From Pseudobacillus wudalianchiensis (GTDB taxonomy: Bacteria > Bacillota > Bacilli > Bacillales > Domibacillaceae): DNA of 64,000 bases. Both the position numbers and the translations under genes were made by a program. Below are positions 34,839-45,007 of the stretch, piece after piece. Location: positions 151,791 through 215,790 of the forward strand of contig NZ_MAYT01000023.1 in the NCBI RefSeq assembly GCF_001685015.1, read 5' to 3'. Below the pieces are notes generated by a model. It saw only the letters and a list, made by a program, of their open reading frames with translations. It was not told where the DNA came from and ran no database searches. Positions within the stretch are counted from its first letter, which is position 1, and each line of letters begins with the position of its first letter.

Positions 34839-36002
34839 TTATACAAAAATAGCTTGATCTTTTTTAGTTTCACTATGCGTAATGTTTACTTCAACACTTT
34901 TCTCACGTAGATAAGCTAAAAACTTTTTCGGATCAATGCATTTCTCTGGCGGTTTAACCCCTTTCTCTGTCACTTCACCATTCAGAAGCATTTGAGCAAC
35001 GATAGATGCTGGAATAGCTGTCGCGTACTGAGTGGCGCTGACATTCCATTTCGGCTGGTAATCTGTTACTAACTCTAACTTGATAGATGTTTTATTGCCA
35101 TTCTTCATTCCTTTTACTTCTACTAACAAGGCATCTTTCCCCCAGATAGGTTCTTCCTTTTTAGCTAACACTGTTTGCAGCAATGATACCGTTTGGCGTC
35201 TAGGTGAAACGCTATTGCCTGCAATTTCTACAGGATCTGTTTCTAAAAGCCCTAAAGAGGTTAAGGTTTTTATTTTTTCAATCGTTTCCGGATCCCAAGT
35301 ATCTTTGTATGTTATCTGTTTAACGCTAGGAAAGCTGGTTGGCAATGTTGCTAATTCAGAATGAATGATGGAATATGTTTTTTGAATACCAATGTCTTCA
35401 TGAAAAACTGTGTATTCTTCATCCGCCAACGGTGGAATCTCAAGCAGTTTTCCATCTTTTACAACTAAGGCATTCTTTATAGCTTCATCAATAATCGTAT
35501 CAACGGCAAAAGCAAAGGTAACCCCTGAAGTGGTTGATCCGTAACGAATATGGATTTCTTCCGCTTCATCCAGCATTTCCACACCATAACGGCTGAAAAT
35601 GTTAGAAGTACCAGGATCAGACCCCATTCCAACAATTGATAAAATACCCGCAGCCTTCATTTCTGCATCTAGTTTTAGCTGTTCATTGGTACGTTTGAAA
35701 AGACCTCCTAAATCAAGTACACTCACTCCTGCAGCCGCAGCAGCTTTCATAACATCCAAATTAAAAATGTAATTAGATGCGTTTACACATACTGCGCCTT
35801 GGCTGAGAACCTCCTGTGCTCGTTGTTCATCTTTAATGTTTAAGGAAACAACCGAAATTTTATTATTTACCCAGCTTTTTAATTCCTCTAATTTATTCAT
35901 ATCTAAATCCGCCGCAACTACCTCCACGCCGCTCTCAACTAAGTCCCTTACAATCACTCGACCAATTGTGCCTGCCGCACCTAAAACAACAACTTTTTTC
36001 AC
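34839..36002 (-). CDS. saccharopine dehydrogenase family, lysine 6-dehydrogenase-like
   Basis: A 387-residue NAD(P)-dependent enzyme. It starts VVVLGAAGTIGRVIVRDLVE, a Rossmann GxxGxxG fold, with D33 in AADLD to bind the adenosine ribose. The second domain begins near SIVGMGSDPGTSNIFSRYG. The C-terminal KGVKPPEKCIDPKKFLAYLRE resembles L-lysine 6-dehydrogenase (as recalled from Geobacillus), which deaminates the terminal amine of lysine to an aldehyde. By analogy it may act on the amine released by the hydantoinase-type enzyme. It is the first gene after the -24/-12 promoter. The start is GTG, preceded by GGGAGG. Confidence 0.8.
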   Translation of the reverse strand: MKKVVVLGAAGTIGRVIVRDLVESGVEVVAADLDMNKLEELKSWVNNKISVVSLNIKDEQRAQEVLSQGAVCVNASNYIFNLDVMKAAAAAGVSVLDLGGLFKRTNEQLKLDAEMKAAGILSIVGMGSDPGTSNIFSRYGVEMLDEAEEIHIRYGSTTSGVTFAFAVDTIIDEAIKNALVVKDGKLLEIPPLADEEYTVFHEDIGIQKTYSIIHSELATLPTSFPSVKQITYKDTWDPETIEKIKTLTSLGLLETDPVEIAGNSVSPRRQTVSLLQTVLAKKEEPIWGKDALLVEVKGMKNGNKTSIKLELVTDYQPKWNVSATQYATAIPASIVAQMLLNGEVTEKGVKPPEKCIDPKKFLAYLREKSVEVNITHSETKKDQAIFV

Positions 36003-36053
36003 ATTGATGCCTCCCTAAATATTAATTTGCTATGTATAGCTTGTTTAATATAT

Positions 36054-36069
36054 AGCAAGAATGATGCCA
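36054..36069 (-). promoter_or_regulatory. sigma-54 (-24/-12) promoter
   Basis: On the minus strand the sequence is TGGCATcattcTTGCT, against the consensus TGGCACGNNNNTTGCW, with GG and GC at the required 10-base spacing. It lies 52 bp before the GTG of the lysine-dehydrogenase-like gene and next to a sigma-54 activator gene. Two short inverted repeats that could be activator sites lie further upstream: TGCCAA-N8-TTGGCA (36065-36084, overlapping the -24) and TTGATG-N8-CATCAA (36129-36148). Confidence 0.8.
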
Positions 36070-36217
36070 AACATTTTGTTGGCAGGAGTACTGTTATATC
36101 AACAATTTTCAGAAATATTTGTTTATCTTGATGGCATCCTGCATCAAAAAGAGATGTTCATGTGCATCTAGACAATTATTTTTAAGATATTTAACGTATT
36201 AACCTTCTTCTATCTCG

Positions 36218-37933
36218 TTAGGACTCTTTTATTAATTTATACTTTTGGAGTTTTCGTACAATAGTAGACTGATTGACTCCAAGGGACTTCGCCATCTCTC
36301 TTGTCGTGTTGCATTTCCTCATCGTTTTCAGCAAAAGCTGCTTTTCAACGCTTTCTAAAAACTCAAATAGATTAGCCACTTCCTCTTCTCCTTTTTCAAT
36401 ACTCGCAAGGGATATGGGGGCTGCTTCCTTCTCTCTAAAGAAAATGGATTTTTCCATTACTACAAATCTTTCTACTACATTTTCCAACTCTCTAACATTC
36501 CCTGGCCAAGAATAACTTAATAGTTGCTCTAGTTGCAGGGAGCCAAAGTTGACATTTTTTTTGTATTTCAGATTAAATTTTTGAAGAAAATGAAAAGCAA
36601 GCGCTTGTATGTCCTCTCTTCTCTCTCTAAGGCTGGGAATATGAATAGGTACTACGTTAATACGGTAATAGAGGTCTTCACGAAAAGTGCCTGCTTTGAC
36701 CATTTGGCTGAGATCCTTGTTTGTAGCCGTGATAATTCTTACATCTATCTTTTTTTCTTTTGTTCCTCCTACTTTCATAATCACTTTCTCCTGTAAAACT
36801 CGCAACAACTTTACTTGTAGAGCCAGAGACATTTCTCCAATTTCATCTAAAAAAAGAGTGCCGTTATTAGCAATCTCAAAAATCCCCAACTTTCCTCCTT
36901 TTCTTGTACCTGAGAAAGCACCTTCTTCATATCCAAAGAGTTCAGATTCTAATAAATTCTCCGGTATAGCTCCGCAATTGATCGTGATAAATGGCTTGTC
37001 ATTTCTATCACTTAATAAATGAATTTGATTAGCCACCATTTGTTTTCCTACGCCTGTTTCACCTAAAACAAGAACTGAGGCATCGACCGCTGCCACTGAC
37101 TTGATAAGTTCAAATAAATCTTCCATTTTTTTACTCGTATAAATAAAAGGTTTATCTTCATATTTCTCTTGCTGAATTCGCGCTACCTCTCTTTGGTAGT
37201 TATCCAATAAAAGCCTTGACTCTTCTAGTCTGTTTTTGAGTTGATTTACCTCTGAAGAATTTTTTGTTATAGAGACAACTCGGACAATTTTGCCTTGCTC
37301 ATTTTTAACGGGAATGGATTCTATATCAAAAATCTCACCTGTGTTTGTATATTGCAATCCATTCTCTCTCTTTCCTGATTTAAAGACCTTGGCTGTAATG
37401 GATGGATAAAAGATTTTTCTTTTCTCCAGATCAAACACATTTTTCCCCAGGTATTGCTGGTCATCCTCCGATGTTACACGAATAACTTTTCCTTTTTCAT
37501 CTGTGACGAGAACACTCCTATAGTATTCATCAAAGACAGTTTGGAACTCTTTCATAAGCCATTCATCGCCCGTCATGACATTACGTAAGTTATCATCAAG
37601 CTCCCAATCAAGCACACCTTGAATCTCATTGTTTTTATCCTTAATGACTACTATTTTATTCTCTTCGTACATGAGTTGATTTTGATCTCCGCTATATGAA
37701 ACTGAAGCTTCTATCACTACATCTTCGATTGATATCGCTTTCATTGCCGCTAAGCCAAAGTTTTCAATTTTTTCAGCTATTGCCTCTCTCCTTACGCATC
37801 CTATAATATTTTCAGAAGTATATAATATAAACCATTTGCAGCTTGATTTAATTGCAGCCATAACAAGTTCTTCAAAAGTTGTCGGCCAAGGAATACATGC
37901 AGATTCTTTAATCAGATACTCTTCAATCTTCAT
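36218..37933 (-). CDS. sigma-54-dependent transcriptional activator with PAS domain
   Basis: A 571-residue enhancer-binding protein. The N-terminal 120 residues look CBS-like, a PAS domain spans about 130-240, and a coiled linker follows. The AAA+ domain (about 260-490) has Walker A GETGVGKQ, Walker B TLFLDEIGE and the sigma-54-contacting loop as GAFSGTRKG instead of the usual GAFTGA. A Fis-type helix-turn-helix ends the protein (MAKSLGVNQSTIVRKLQ). The frame opens at 37966, but AAGGAGGATCC sets the ATG at 37933. It should activate the promoter at 36054-36069, sensing the substrate through its N-terminal domains. The variant loop is known in several such proteins. Confidence 0.9.
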   Translation of the reverse strand: MKIEEYLIKESACIPWPTTFEELVMAAIKSSCKWFILYTSENIIGCVRREAIAEKIENFGLAAMKAISIEDVVIEASVSYSGDQNQLMYEENKIVVIKDKNNEIQGVLDWELDDNLRNVMTGDEWLMKEFQTVFDEYYRSVLVTDEKGKVIRVTSEDDQQYLGKNVFDLEKRKIFYPSITAKVFKSGKRENGLQYTNTGEIFDIESIPVKNEQGKIVRVVSITKNSSEVNQLKNRLEESRLLLDNYQREVARIQQEKYEDKPFIYTSKKMEDLFELIKSVAAVDASVLVLGETGVGKQMVANQIHLLSDRNDKPFITINCGAIPENLLESELFGYEEGAFSGTRKGGKLGIFEIANNGTLFLDEIGEMSLALQVKLLRVLQEKVIMKVGGTKEKKIDVRIITATNKDLSQMVKAGTFREDLYYRINVVPIHIPSLRERREDIQALAFHFLQKFNLKYKKNVNFGSLQLEQLLSYSWPGNVRELENVVERFVVMEKSIFFREKEAAPISLASIEKGEEEVANLFEFLESVEKQLLLKTMRKCNTTREMAKSLGVNQSTIVRKLQKYKLIKES

Positions 37934-38028
37934 TCCGGATCCTCCTTGAATTATTAGCCCTATCACTCTGTTTGTCCTAAGTTAAATAGTTCTCTTCATT
38001 TTAAGAAACCCCTTTTAACGAAACGAGA

Positions 38029-38060
38029 AAAAGACTGCCCTAGTATTTCCAAAGCAGTCT
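38029..38060 (-). terminator. terminator of the aminotransferase gene
   Basis: On the minus strand an AGACTGC/GCAGTCT stem is followed by TTTTT. It separates the aminotransferase unit from the activator gene. Confidence 0.65.
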
Positions 38061-38072
38061 CTTAATTTCAAA

Positions 38073-39416
38073 TTATATAGAGCTTAGACACTCTTTTAAT
38101 GTTTGTACGATAAAGGTAAAGTCTTCTTCTGTAATGCTCAATGGAGGTGCAAGCTGTAGTATATTATTGTAACCAGCTACGGTGTCACCATTCTTGCCGA
38201 TAATCAGTTTTTTCTCCTTACAAAGGCCGATCACTTTATTGATTAATTCAGCCTTTGCCGGCTTCTTCGTCTGTTTGTCTTCTACTAGTTCAATGCCAAT
38301 CAACAGACCTTTTCCACGGATGTCCCCAACAAATGGGAGGCTTTTTAGCTCTTCCAATTCTTTGAGCATACGCTCTCCAAGCTGCTGTGAACGCTCAATC
38401 AGCTTTTCATTTTCGTAAATTTCTAAATTTTTCAACGCTAAAGCGCAAGCTGCTGGATTTCCCCCGAATGTATTGACATGACGAAGCCGGTCGTATTGAT
38501 CATTGCCGCAATAAGCTTCGTAAATCTCCCTTTTGACAGCTGTCGCTGACAATGGAAGGTAGGCGCTCGTAATCCCTTTCGCCATTGTGATAATATCAGG
38601 CTTCACATCATAATGCATAAATCCAAATGGTTTGCCTGTCCGGCCGAAGCCACAGATGACCTCATCACAAATTAGGAGGGCTCCATGTTTTTCACAAATT
38701 TCTTTTACTTTCTTCATGTAGTTTTGTGGAGGAATCAGACAGCCTCCTCCTGTAATAATAGGCTCCATAATCATCGCTGCTACTGTTTGGCTTAACTCCC
38801 AGGTCATCACTCGATCTACTTCTTCTGCACTCTCAAGCGTCTGCTCATCATCAGGACGGCGATACATATCCGGCGGATTCACGTGAATGAATCCGGGAGC
38901 GAGCGGCTCATACTTATATTTTCGTTCAGCTTGGCCTGTAGCCGAGAGAGCTCCCATTGAGTTACCGTGATAAGCACGATAGCGGGAAATAAACTTGTAT
39001 CGGCTGTGATCTCCCTTTTGTTGATGATATTGGCGAACGATTTTGAAAGCTGTTTCGTTTGCCTCTGAACCGCTATTTGAGAAAAAGATAACGTAATCGC
39101 CGCCAAGCCATTCATTTAGCTTTTCGGCTAGCTTAATCGCAGGAATATGACTTTGAGCTAAAGGAAAGTAAGGCATTTCCAGCAGTTGCTCATAAGCAGC
39201 TTCTGCCAGTTCTTTTCTTCCGTAGCCAGTATTCACGCACCAAAGACCTGACAGCCCATCCAAATACTTGTTGCCGTCTATATCTGTTATCCAAGCCCCT
39301 TCTGCTTTCTGTGCAATAATGTTTCCGACAGCTGGCGCTGATCCCCTCATCGCGTGCCAAACATAACGCTCATCCCTTTTTTGCAGATCCTGCTCTTTTT
39401 TCGTTACCTGCATCAT
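38073..39416 (-). CDS. class III omega-aminotransferase
   Basis: A 447-residue PLP enzyme of the omega-amino acid:pyruvate type. It shows YLDGLSGLWCVNTGYGR, FFSNSGSEANETAFKIVRQY (PLP phosphate loop), AYHGNSMGALSATG, MEPIITGGGCLIPP, the CDEVICGFGRTG Asp and the Schiff-base Lys in MAKGITSAYLPL. Substrates may be beta-alanine, GABA, taurine or similar. It is 25 bp downstream of the acylating semialdehyde dehydrogenase gene. That pairing converts beta-alanine to malonate semialdehyde and then acetyl-CoA, so a beta-alanine role is favoured. Two ATGs (39416, 39413) follow GGAGGGG. Its last 140 bp recur at 27047. Confidence 0.9.
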   Translation of the reverse strand: MMQVTKKEQDLQKRDERYVWHAMRGSAPAVGNIIAQKAEGAWITDIDGNKYLDGLSGLWCVNTGYGRKELAEAAYEQLLEMPYFPLAQSHIPAIKLAEKLNEWLGGDYVIFFSNSGSEANETAFKIVRQYHQQKGDHSRYKFISRYRAYHGNSMGALSATGQAERKYKYEPLAPGFIHVNPPDMYRRPDDEQTLESAEEVDRVMTWELSQTVAAMIMEPIITGGGCLIPPQNYMKKVKEICEKHGALLICDEVICGFGRTGKPFGFMHYDVKPDIITMAKGITSAYLPLSATAVKREIYEAYCGNDQYDRLRHVNTFGGNPAACALALKNLEIYENEKLIERSQQLGERMLKELEELKSLPFVGDIRGKGLLIGIELVEDKQTKKPAKAELINKVIGLCKEKKLIIGKNGDTVAGYNNILQLAPPLSITEEDFTFIVQTLKECLSSI

Positions 39417-39440
39417 CGTTCCCCTCCATTTTTGATTCTC

Positions 39441-40898
39441 TTAATAACGGCCAGTCAACATCTTTTTGCGCGTATAAAACTCTACGCCGTCTTTACCGTT
39501 CGCATGAAGGTCGCCATAGAAGGAGTTTTTATAACCTGAGAACGGAAAAAATGCCATTGGAGCTGGTACACCTAGATTAATGCCGAGCATTCCTGCATCA
39601 ATTTCTTCACGGAATTCCCGGATCGCTTTTGCACTGTCTGTATAGAGGCAAGCCCCGTTTGCAAACTCGGATTCATTTGTTATCTCAATCGCCTCTTGCA
39701 AGCTTTCAGCCCGTACAATAGAAAGTACTGGAGCAAAAATTTCATCCTGCCAAATTTTCATATTTGTTTTCACATGATCAAAGATCGTCGGGCCGACAAA
39801 ATAACCTTTTTCATTTTCCCCTTCTCTTCTGCCGTCACGGACAAGCACAGCCCCTTCTTTTTCACCGCTGTCAATATAGCCAATGGTCCGTTCCTTATGA
39901 GCTTCGCGGATAACCGGTCCAAGAAACACTTCCTTTTCCATGCCATTGCCCATTTTAATATCATCCGCTTTTTGTTTAAGAAGGCTCACTAATTGATCTG
40001 CAATATCTCCAACAGCCACTACGACAGAGGCTGCCATACAGCGTTCACCAGCTGATCCGAAAGCAGCGCTCGTAATGTTAGCGGCTGCGTTTTCTAAATC
40101 GGCATCCGGCAATACGATAGAATGATTTTTAGCTCCTGCCAACGCTTGTACTCTCTTGCCATTCGCAGCAGCCGTTTTGTAAATATATTCCGCAACAGGT
40201 TGAGAACCTACGAAGGAAATCGCTTTTACATCTTTGTGCTCCAACATTCCATTGACGACGTCGTGGGCTCCGTGAACAATGTTCAACACGCCATCAGGAA
40301 GTCCAGCTTCTTTAAATAGCTCTGCCAAACGATTCGCTAAAAGCGGCGTACGTTCAGATGGCTTCAAGATAAAAGTGTTTCCACAAGCAATAGCAAGCGG
40401 GAACATCCAGCATGGAACCATCATCGGAAAATTAAATGGCGTGATGCCGCCGACGACTCCGAGAGGATAACGGTACATGCCCGATTCAATGCCTGGAGAA
40501 ATATCTGGAAGCTGGCTCCCCATCATTAAAGTCGGCGCACCCGCAGCAAACTCGACACATTCAATGCCGCGCTGCACTTCGCCGTAGGCTTCGTTATAGC
40601 TTTTTCCATTCTCAAGCGTCACAATTTCGGCGAGTTCTTTCCAGTTTTCCACTAACAACTGCTGATAACGAAATAAAATGCGAGCACGCTGAGGTACTGC
40701 TACCTTCTTCCATGATTGAAACGCTTCCTCCGCTGCTGCTACTGCCTGATCCACATCTTCCTTTGTAGAAACAGTTAGTCTAGCAATCACTTCACCTGTT
40801 GCCGGGTTCGGGATCTCTTCTATCTTTTCACTAGATGACTCTGTCCATTGTCCATTAATAAAGTTCTTCACTGTTTTCACATCTTTTGTCACTACCAT
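39441..40898 (-). CDS. mmsA: CoA-acylating (methyl)malonate-semialdehyde dehydrogenase
   Basis: A 485-residue aldehyde dehydrogenase of the MmsA/IolA branch, converting malonate or methylmalonate semialdehyde plus CoA to acetyl- or propionyl-CoA. The N-terminus reads [34 protein letters not shown] and the catalytic Cys in [13 protein letters not shown] are visible. The usual Glu of the LELGGK motif is replaced (ALAGAKNH), as is normal for this branch. It is the first gene of the pair with the aminotransferase. Two ATGs are close together; the second (40898) has the better spacing from AGGAGGG. Confidence 0.9.
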   Translation of the reverse strand: MVVTKDVKTVKNFINGQWTESSSEKIEEIPNPATGEVIARLTVSTKEDVDQAVAAAEEAFQSWKKVAVPQRARILFRYQQLLVENWKELAEIVTLENGKSYNEAYGEVQRGIECVEFAAGAPTLMMGSQLPDISPGIESGMYRYPLGVVGGITPFNFPMMVPCWMFPLAIACGNTFILKPSERTPLLANRLAELFKEAGLPDGVLNIVHGAHDVVNGMLEHKDVKAISFVGSQPVAEYIYKTAAANGKRVQALAGAKNHSIVLPDADLENAAANITSAAFGSAGERCMAASVVVAVGDIADQLVSLLKQKADDIKMGNGMEKEVFLGPVIREAHKERTIGYIDSGEKEGAVLVRDGRREGENEKGYFVGPTIFDHVKTNMKIWQDEIFAPVLSIVRAESLQEAIEITNESEFANGACLYTDSAKAIREFREEIDAGMLGINLGVPAPMAFFPFSGYKNSFYGDLHANGKDGVEFYTRKKMLTGRY

Positions 40899-41045
40899 CA
40901 TAAACCCTCCTGCACTAATTTAAACTGTTTGATAGCTTCATTATAGTTTCATTGGAGAACCCTTTCATTAGACAAATCGTAAAATATTCAGAAAATTTTT
41001 TCTACATTTTGGCCAATTACAGTTTATTTCCTTACCTTTTGTCGT

Positions 41046-42647
41046 TTATGAAAAGTCTTGGCCAATCGCCTTGAAATACTCATATGCCGAAACGGCAAAC
41101 TCAATCGCCTGCCGTTTTGGCGGTTCCATAAAGTCCTCTCCTAGTAATTCATATAGTTTTTCGAGCCGATGATAGAGCGTTTGTCTTACAATATAAAGCC
41201 GTTCTGCCGTTTCCTTTTTTGAACCATTACATGCTAAATAAGTTTTTAACGTGCTCATCAACTTAGCATGATGATACTCATCATATGCGAGGACAGTGCT
41301 TAAATAGTCCGAAACAAATTCCTGAAGCACCCCTTGTTCATGGACAGCATAAATCAATCTATAAATATGCAAATCTTCATAAAAATAACTTTTCATTTCG
41401 CAGGAAACCTTTTCCCTAATAGTCGCTACGATCGTTGCTTTTTCATAACTTGATTTTATGTGAGTCAATTTATCAACAATCGTTCCTGCACTAATTTTTC
41501 CAGGCAAAGAAGAGTAATTTTTAACGTAGTCTGACTTTTTAATCTGGTTTATGGCTGCTTTGATTCGTTGCTTACAAGTATCTTCTTTTCTTTTATCCAG
41601 CAAAATAAAAATGATTTCGTTTTTAGAGATCGTTGATAAAAGAAAAAATCCTTGTTCTTGAAAAATAGACCGAAGCAGCATCTTTAAATAGGTTAAATCA
41701 GAGTTTTCTATATCAGATTGATCCACTTGTAACAGAAAGACGACTGCCCGTTTCGGTTTCAATTTTGGCTCTATTTCTTTTAGGAACTGATTGATCTGCT
41801 CTTCCGTATGCTCTCCCTGCAGCCACTTTTGAACCCAATCGGCCTCTTTTGCCTTTCTTCTTTCTTCAATCCATAACTCTCGCAAAATAACCTGCGCAAG
41901 CGCTGTAGTCGTACGGTCTAAAATCAATGTTTCAAATTCTGTTATTTCTCCTCTCTCTGAGATAATGATTAACTCCGCAAAGCTTTGACTCCATATATGA
42001 ATAGGCTGGCGGGCAATATGGCAATTTTTTTCTAGCTTATTTTGATTTAAATCAGCAAGAAGCTGTTGCTCTTCTCTAGTTGATTTATTTGAAACAATCT
42101 CTGCACGCCCCTCCCTCGGAAGATAAATGACCGGCAGCTGAATTTGTTGATGCATCATTTTCAGTACTTTCTCTCTTGGAGCTGTTTCTAACAATATTTC
42201 ATTGATTCGACGAGAGTAGTCTTCTAAATCAGCAATCATTTGATATTGTTTTTTTATAATTAAGGTATGAACGCTTTCTGTAATATCAACAAAGCGAACC
42301 TCCTCGTAAAAGACGATAATGGGAAAGTCATGACGGTCGGCAAGCTGAAGGATTTCAATTGGAATTTCATTCATATATTTTCCCAGCTCGATACAAAGCC
42401 CTGCTGCCTGACAATCAATTAATTGCTGTACAAGCAATAAGAGCGTTTCTTTTCCTGCTTTCCACCCTACCCCTGTGGAAAGAATCAGCTCATCGCCGTT
42501 GAGAAGGTTGCTTACGTCAGAGACCTCCATTACATGCACCCATTTTACTGCCCGATGCCGGCCATTTTTTCCCGCTACGACTTCTGCCTGTTGAAAATAG
42601 TCAAGGTCTAACACTTCCTGAACTGATAATTTCATCTCTTTCTTCAC
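41046..42647 (-). CDS. PucR family transcriptional regulator
   Basis: A 533-residue regulator. The N-terminal PucR domain (about 5-125) contains LSVQEVLDLDYFQQAEVVAG, WVHVMEVSDVSNLLNGDELILSTG and the FPIIVFYEEVRFVDITESVH segment. A GGDEF-like middle and a C-terminal helix-turn-helix with AYDEYHHAKLMSTLKTYLAC and TAERLYIVRQTLYHRLEKL (HTH_30) follow. PucR proteins activate purine, amino acid or GABA/beta-alanine catabolic genes on binding a metabolite. It is 148 bp upstream of mmsA on the same strand and is most likely its activator. The start is GTG after GGGGGTGG. Confidence 0.85.
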   Translation of the reverse strand: MKKEMKLSVQEVLDLDYFQQAEVVAGKNGRHRAVKWVHVMEVSDVSNLLNGDELILSTGVGWKAGKETLLLLVQQLIDCQAAGLCIELGKYMNEIPIEILQLADRHDFPIIVFYEEVRFVDITESVHTLIIKKQYQMIADLEDYSRRINEILLETAPREKVLKMMHQQIQLPVIYLPREGRAEIVSNKSTREEQQLLADLNQNKLEKNCHIARQPIHIWSQSFAELIIISERGEITEFETLILDRTTTALAQVILRELWIEERRKAKEADWVQKWLQGEHTEEQINQFLKEIEPKLKPKRAVVFLLQVDQSDIENSDLTYLKMLLRSIFQEQGFFLLSTISKNEIIFILLDKRKEDTCKQRIKAAINQIKKSDYVKNYSSLPGKISAGTIVDKLTHIKSSYEKATIVATIREKVSCEMKSYFYEDLHIYRLIYAVHEQGVLQEFVSDYLSTVLAYDEYHHAKLMSTLKTYLACNGSKKETAERLYIVRQTLYHRLEKLYELLGEDFMEPPKRQAIEFAVSAYEYFKAIGQDFS

Positions 42648-42742
42648 GTATCCACCCCCGCACCCTCTAACCTCATTCTATTTATATCAAGTTTAATATC
42701 AAATCTAGTATCATTCAATTATATGGAAAAAGCAAAAAAACT

Positions 42743-42779
42743 TAAAAAAGAACACTCCCAAAAGCTTAGCTTTGGGAGC
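42743..42779 (-). terminator. terminator of the chemoreceptor gene
   Basis: On the minus strand CTCCCAAAGC pairs with GCTTTTGGGAG (one bulge), followed by a T-rich run. Confidence 0.75.
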
Positions 42780-42821
42780 GTCCTCGTCTTTTGCAGGAAG
42801 AAAATTTTACAGAATGATCTC

Positions 42822-44795
42822 CTACAGATTGAATTGTTCTAATAAATCGTTTAGTTCTTCAGAAAGGTCCGCTAACTTCTCTGCATAATTTTTAACTTGT
42901 TCCATGGAGCTATTTGCTTCTTGGGCTGCAGCAGCTGTTTCTTCAACACCAGCAGCAGATTGTTCAGAGATTAAAGCGATGCTCTCGACCGTTGATCCAA
43001 TGCTTTCTGTTTCTCCATTAAGTTGGGTTAAGTGTGTGGTAATCACACGAATCTTTTGAGCAAGAGTTGAAATGGTCCCTGTTATTTCGTCAAAAGTCAT
43101 ACCTGTCATTTGAATTTGTTCTGCGCCTGCTTCTACTTTCTCAAAGCTCGATTGCAAGGATCCCGTTACCTCTCTCGAACCTTGTTGAATCCCATTCACC
43201 ATTTCCGTAATACCGCTAATCGAGTCAGCCACCTGCTCTGATAACTTACGAACCTCTCCTGCGACTACAGCAAAGCCTGTTCCATGTTCTCCCGCTCTAG
43301 CTGCTTCAATCGCGGCATTGAGTGCTAATAAGTTTGTCTGCTCTGCAATATCCCGAATCACCTTTATCATTCCTGAAATGTGCTTCGCTTGCTCGTCTAA
43401 ATCCTTCACTTGATTCATCGATGCTTTCACAATTTCATGCATCGTGCTCATATCTTGAATTGAGGCATCCATTAAGGCCTTTCCTTTATTCGTTAAATCT
43501 AATACATGATCGGTTGTAGCCGACATATCTTTTCCATGGTCATAAGCAGCCTGAATGTTTTTAGAAAAAACTCCTACTTTTTCTACTAATTTTAACGATG
43601 AGCCCGCTTGTGTCTCTACACCTGCTGAGAGCTCATTCATAGTAGAGGCAATCTGTTGGCTCCCTTCGTTAATTTCGTTAGAGGATTGTTTTAGAACACT
43701 GCTTTGTTTGGCAACAATCTTTGAAGTATCAGCAATTCGCTCTACCATCTCTTTAACATTATTCTGCATCATGAAAATCGACTCTGTTAACAGCCCGATT
43801 TCATCATTCCTCTTTTTGCCTTCAAATATTGTATTTAATTTGCCTCTCGCAAATTCGTCCATAAAATAGGCTGCTTTTTTAATAGGTTCCGAAATGGAAC
43901 GGCTAAATAAAAGCGAAGCAATAATCAAACACAACAGTGTGACCCCGCCAACGATGAAGGTTAACAGCGTCATCTTATGATCCGCTTTTACGATAACTGA
44001 AATATCTTGTGAAATCTCCACTATGCCAATGACTTCCGTTTTCGTAGGATCAAACATCGGTATGTATGTTTGTAAAAACTCTCCCTTTTCAATAGAAGCT
44101 TCCTTGCCCGTTAGCACTTTATTGATAACAGCTGTATCATCCAGTTGTTTTCCAACATTTTCTGGAGTAGAAGAAACCATGACTTCACCAGATGGATTGT
44201 ATAGGTTAAGCTGCACGCCTTGAACGGTCTCCGCCAAACCCTTTAAAAAATCTTGATCAATCCCCATCTGCAGTGTTCCGATCACCTTGTTATTCGCTTC
44301 TAAAGGCATGAATGCTCTCACTGCTAATCCACTGTTTCCGAATTCAAACCCTGCTGCCCCTTTTCCTTCTAAGGCGTCTTGGATAGCAGGAAGCTCACTT
44401 TTGTCATCTCCGTATTTTTGAGGGTTATGCCCTCTTAGAAAGACGGTCCCATCTGTCTCGCCAAATTCAAATACGCTAATATGGTGTTCTTCTTGTAAGC
44501 GTTCAAAGATCGGCCGTATTTTTGCCAATAGCTGCTCCCGATTATTTGTTTGAAAAGCACGAACGAGTTCTTTATCATGACTATACTTTTTTGCTAAATC
44601 TAACAATTCAGTTGAAGATCGTTCTAGACTCTGGACGACTGATTGCTTAGTGGATTGCTGGCTTTGCTGGGTAAGCGCTGAAAAAGCCTGATCGGTGTTA
44701 TACAGTAGAATGATGCTTAAAATCAATAACGGAATAATCGAAGTTGCCAACAGAATAATGAACAATTTGTTGCTTAATGTTTTAAGCCTAAACAA
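42822..44795 (-). CDS. methyl-accepting chemotaxis protein with dCache-like sensor
   Basis: A 657-residue chemoreceptor. One N-terminal membrane helix ([21 protein letters not shown]) is followed by a long extracytoplasmic sensor (about 35-280, dCache-like, with [16 protein letters not shown] and [11 protein letters not shown]). A second helix is near 285-305, then a HAMP domain and the signalling domain with the conserved hairpin tip [20 protein letters not shown] and [13 protein letters not shown]. The frame opens at an ATG at 44852, but GAGGG lies seven bases before a TTG at 44795, which I prefer. It guides swimming toward or away from a small ligand, perhaps an amine or organic acid given its neighbours. 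Confidence 0.9.
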   Translation of the reverse strand: MFRLKTLSNKLFIILLATSIIPLLILSIILLYNTDQAFSALTQQSQQSTKQSVVQSLERSSTELLDLAKKYSHDKELVRAFQTNNREQLLAKIRPIFERLQEEHHISVFEFGETDGTVFLRGHNPQKYGDDKSELPAIQDALEGKGAAGFEFGNSGLAVRAFMPLEANNKVIGTLQMGIDQDFLKGLAETVQGVQLNLYNPSGEVMVSSTPENVGKQLDDTAVINKVLTGKEASIEKGEFLQTYIPMFDPTKTEVIGIVEISQDISVIVKADHKMTLLTFIVGGVTLLCLIIASLLFSRSISEPIKKAAYFMDEFARGKLNTIFEGKKRNDEIGLLTESIFMMQNNVKEMVERIADTSKIVAKQSSVLKQSSNEINEGSQQIASTMNELSAGVETQAGSSLKLVEKVGVFSKNIQAAYDHGKDMSATTDHVLDLTNKGKALMDASIQDMSTMHEIVKASMNQVKDLDEQAKHISGMIKVIRDIAEQTNLLALNAAIEAARAGEHGTGFAVVAGEVRKLSEQVADSISGITEMVNGIQQGSREVTGSLQSSFEKVEAGAEQIQMTGMTFDEITGTISTLAQKIRVITTHLTQLNGETESIGSTVESIALISEQSAAGVEETAAAAQEANSSMEQVKNYAEKLADLSEELNDLLEQFNL

Positions 44796-45007
44796 AACTT
44801 TTCCCTCGCCCTCAACTAGTAACATTTTACTACTTATATAAATCAAACACATTATAGCTTACGGGTTAGGAGTTTTATACATTTAGGCCTTTTTATTTAC
44901 AAAATCTTAATAAAAAAACGCTAACAACAGACATAATTCTACATAAATAAGGAGCTGTAAGAACAGCTCCCCGGTGCATAACAGAAAACTTTAAACGCTA
45001 CCATTTT

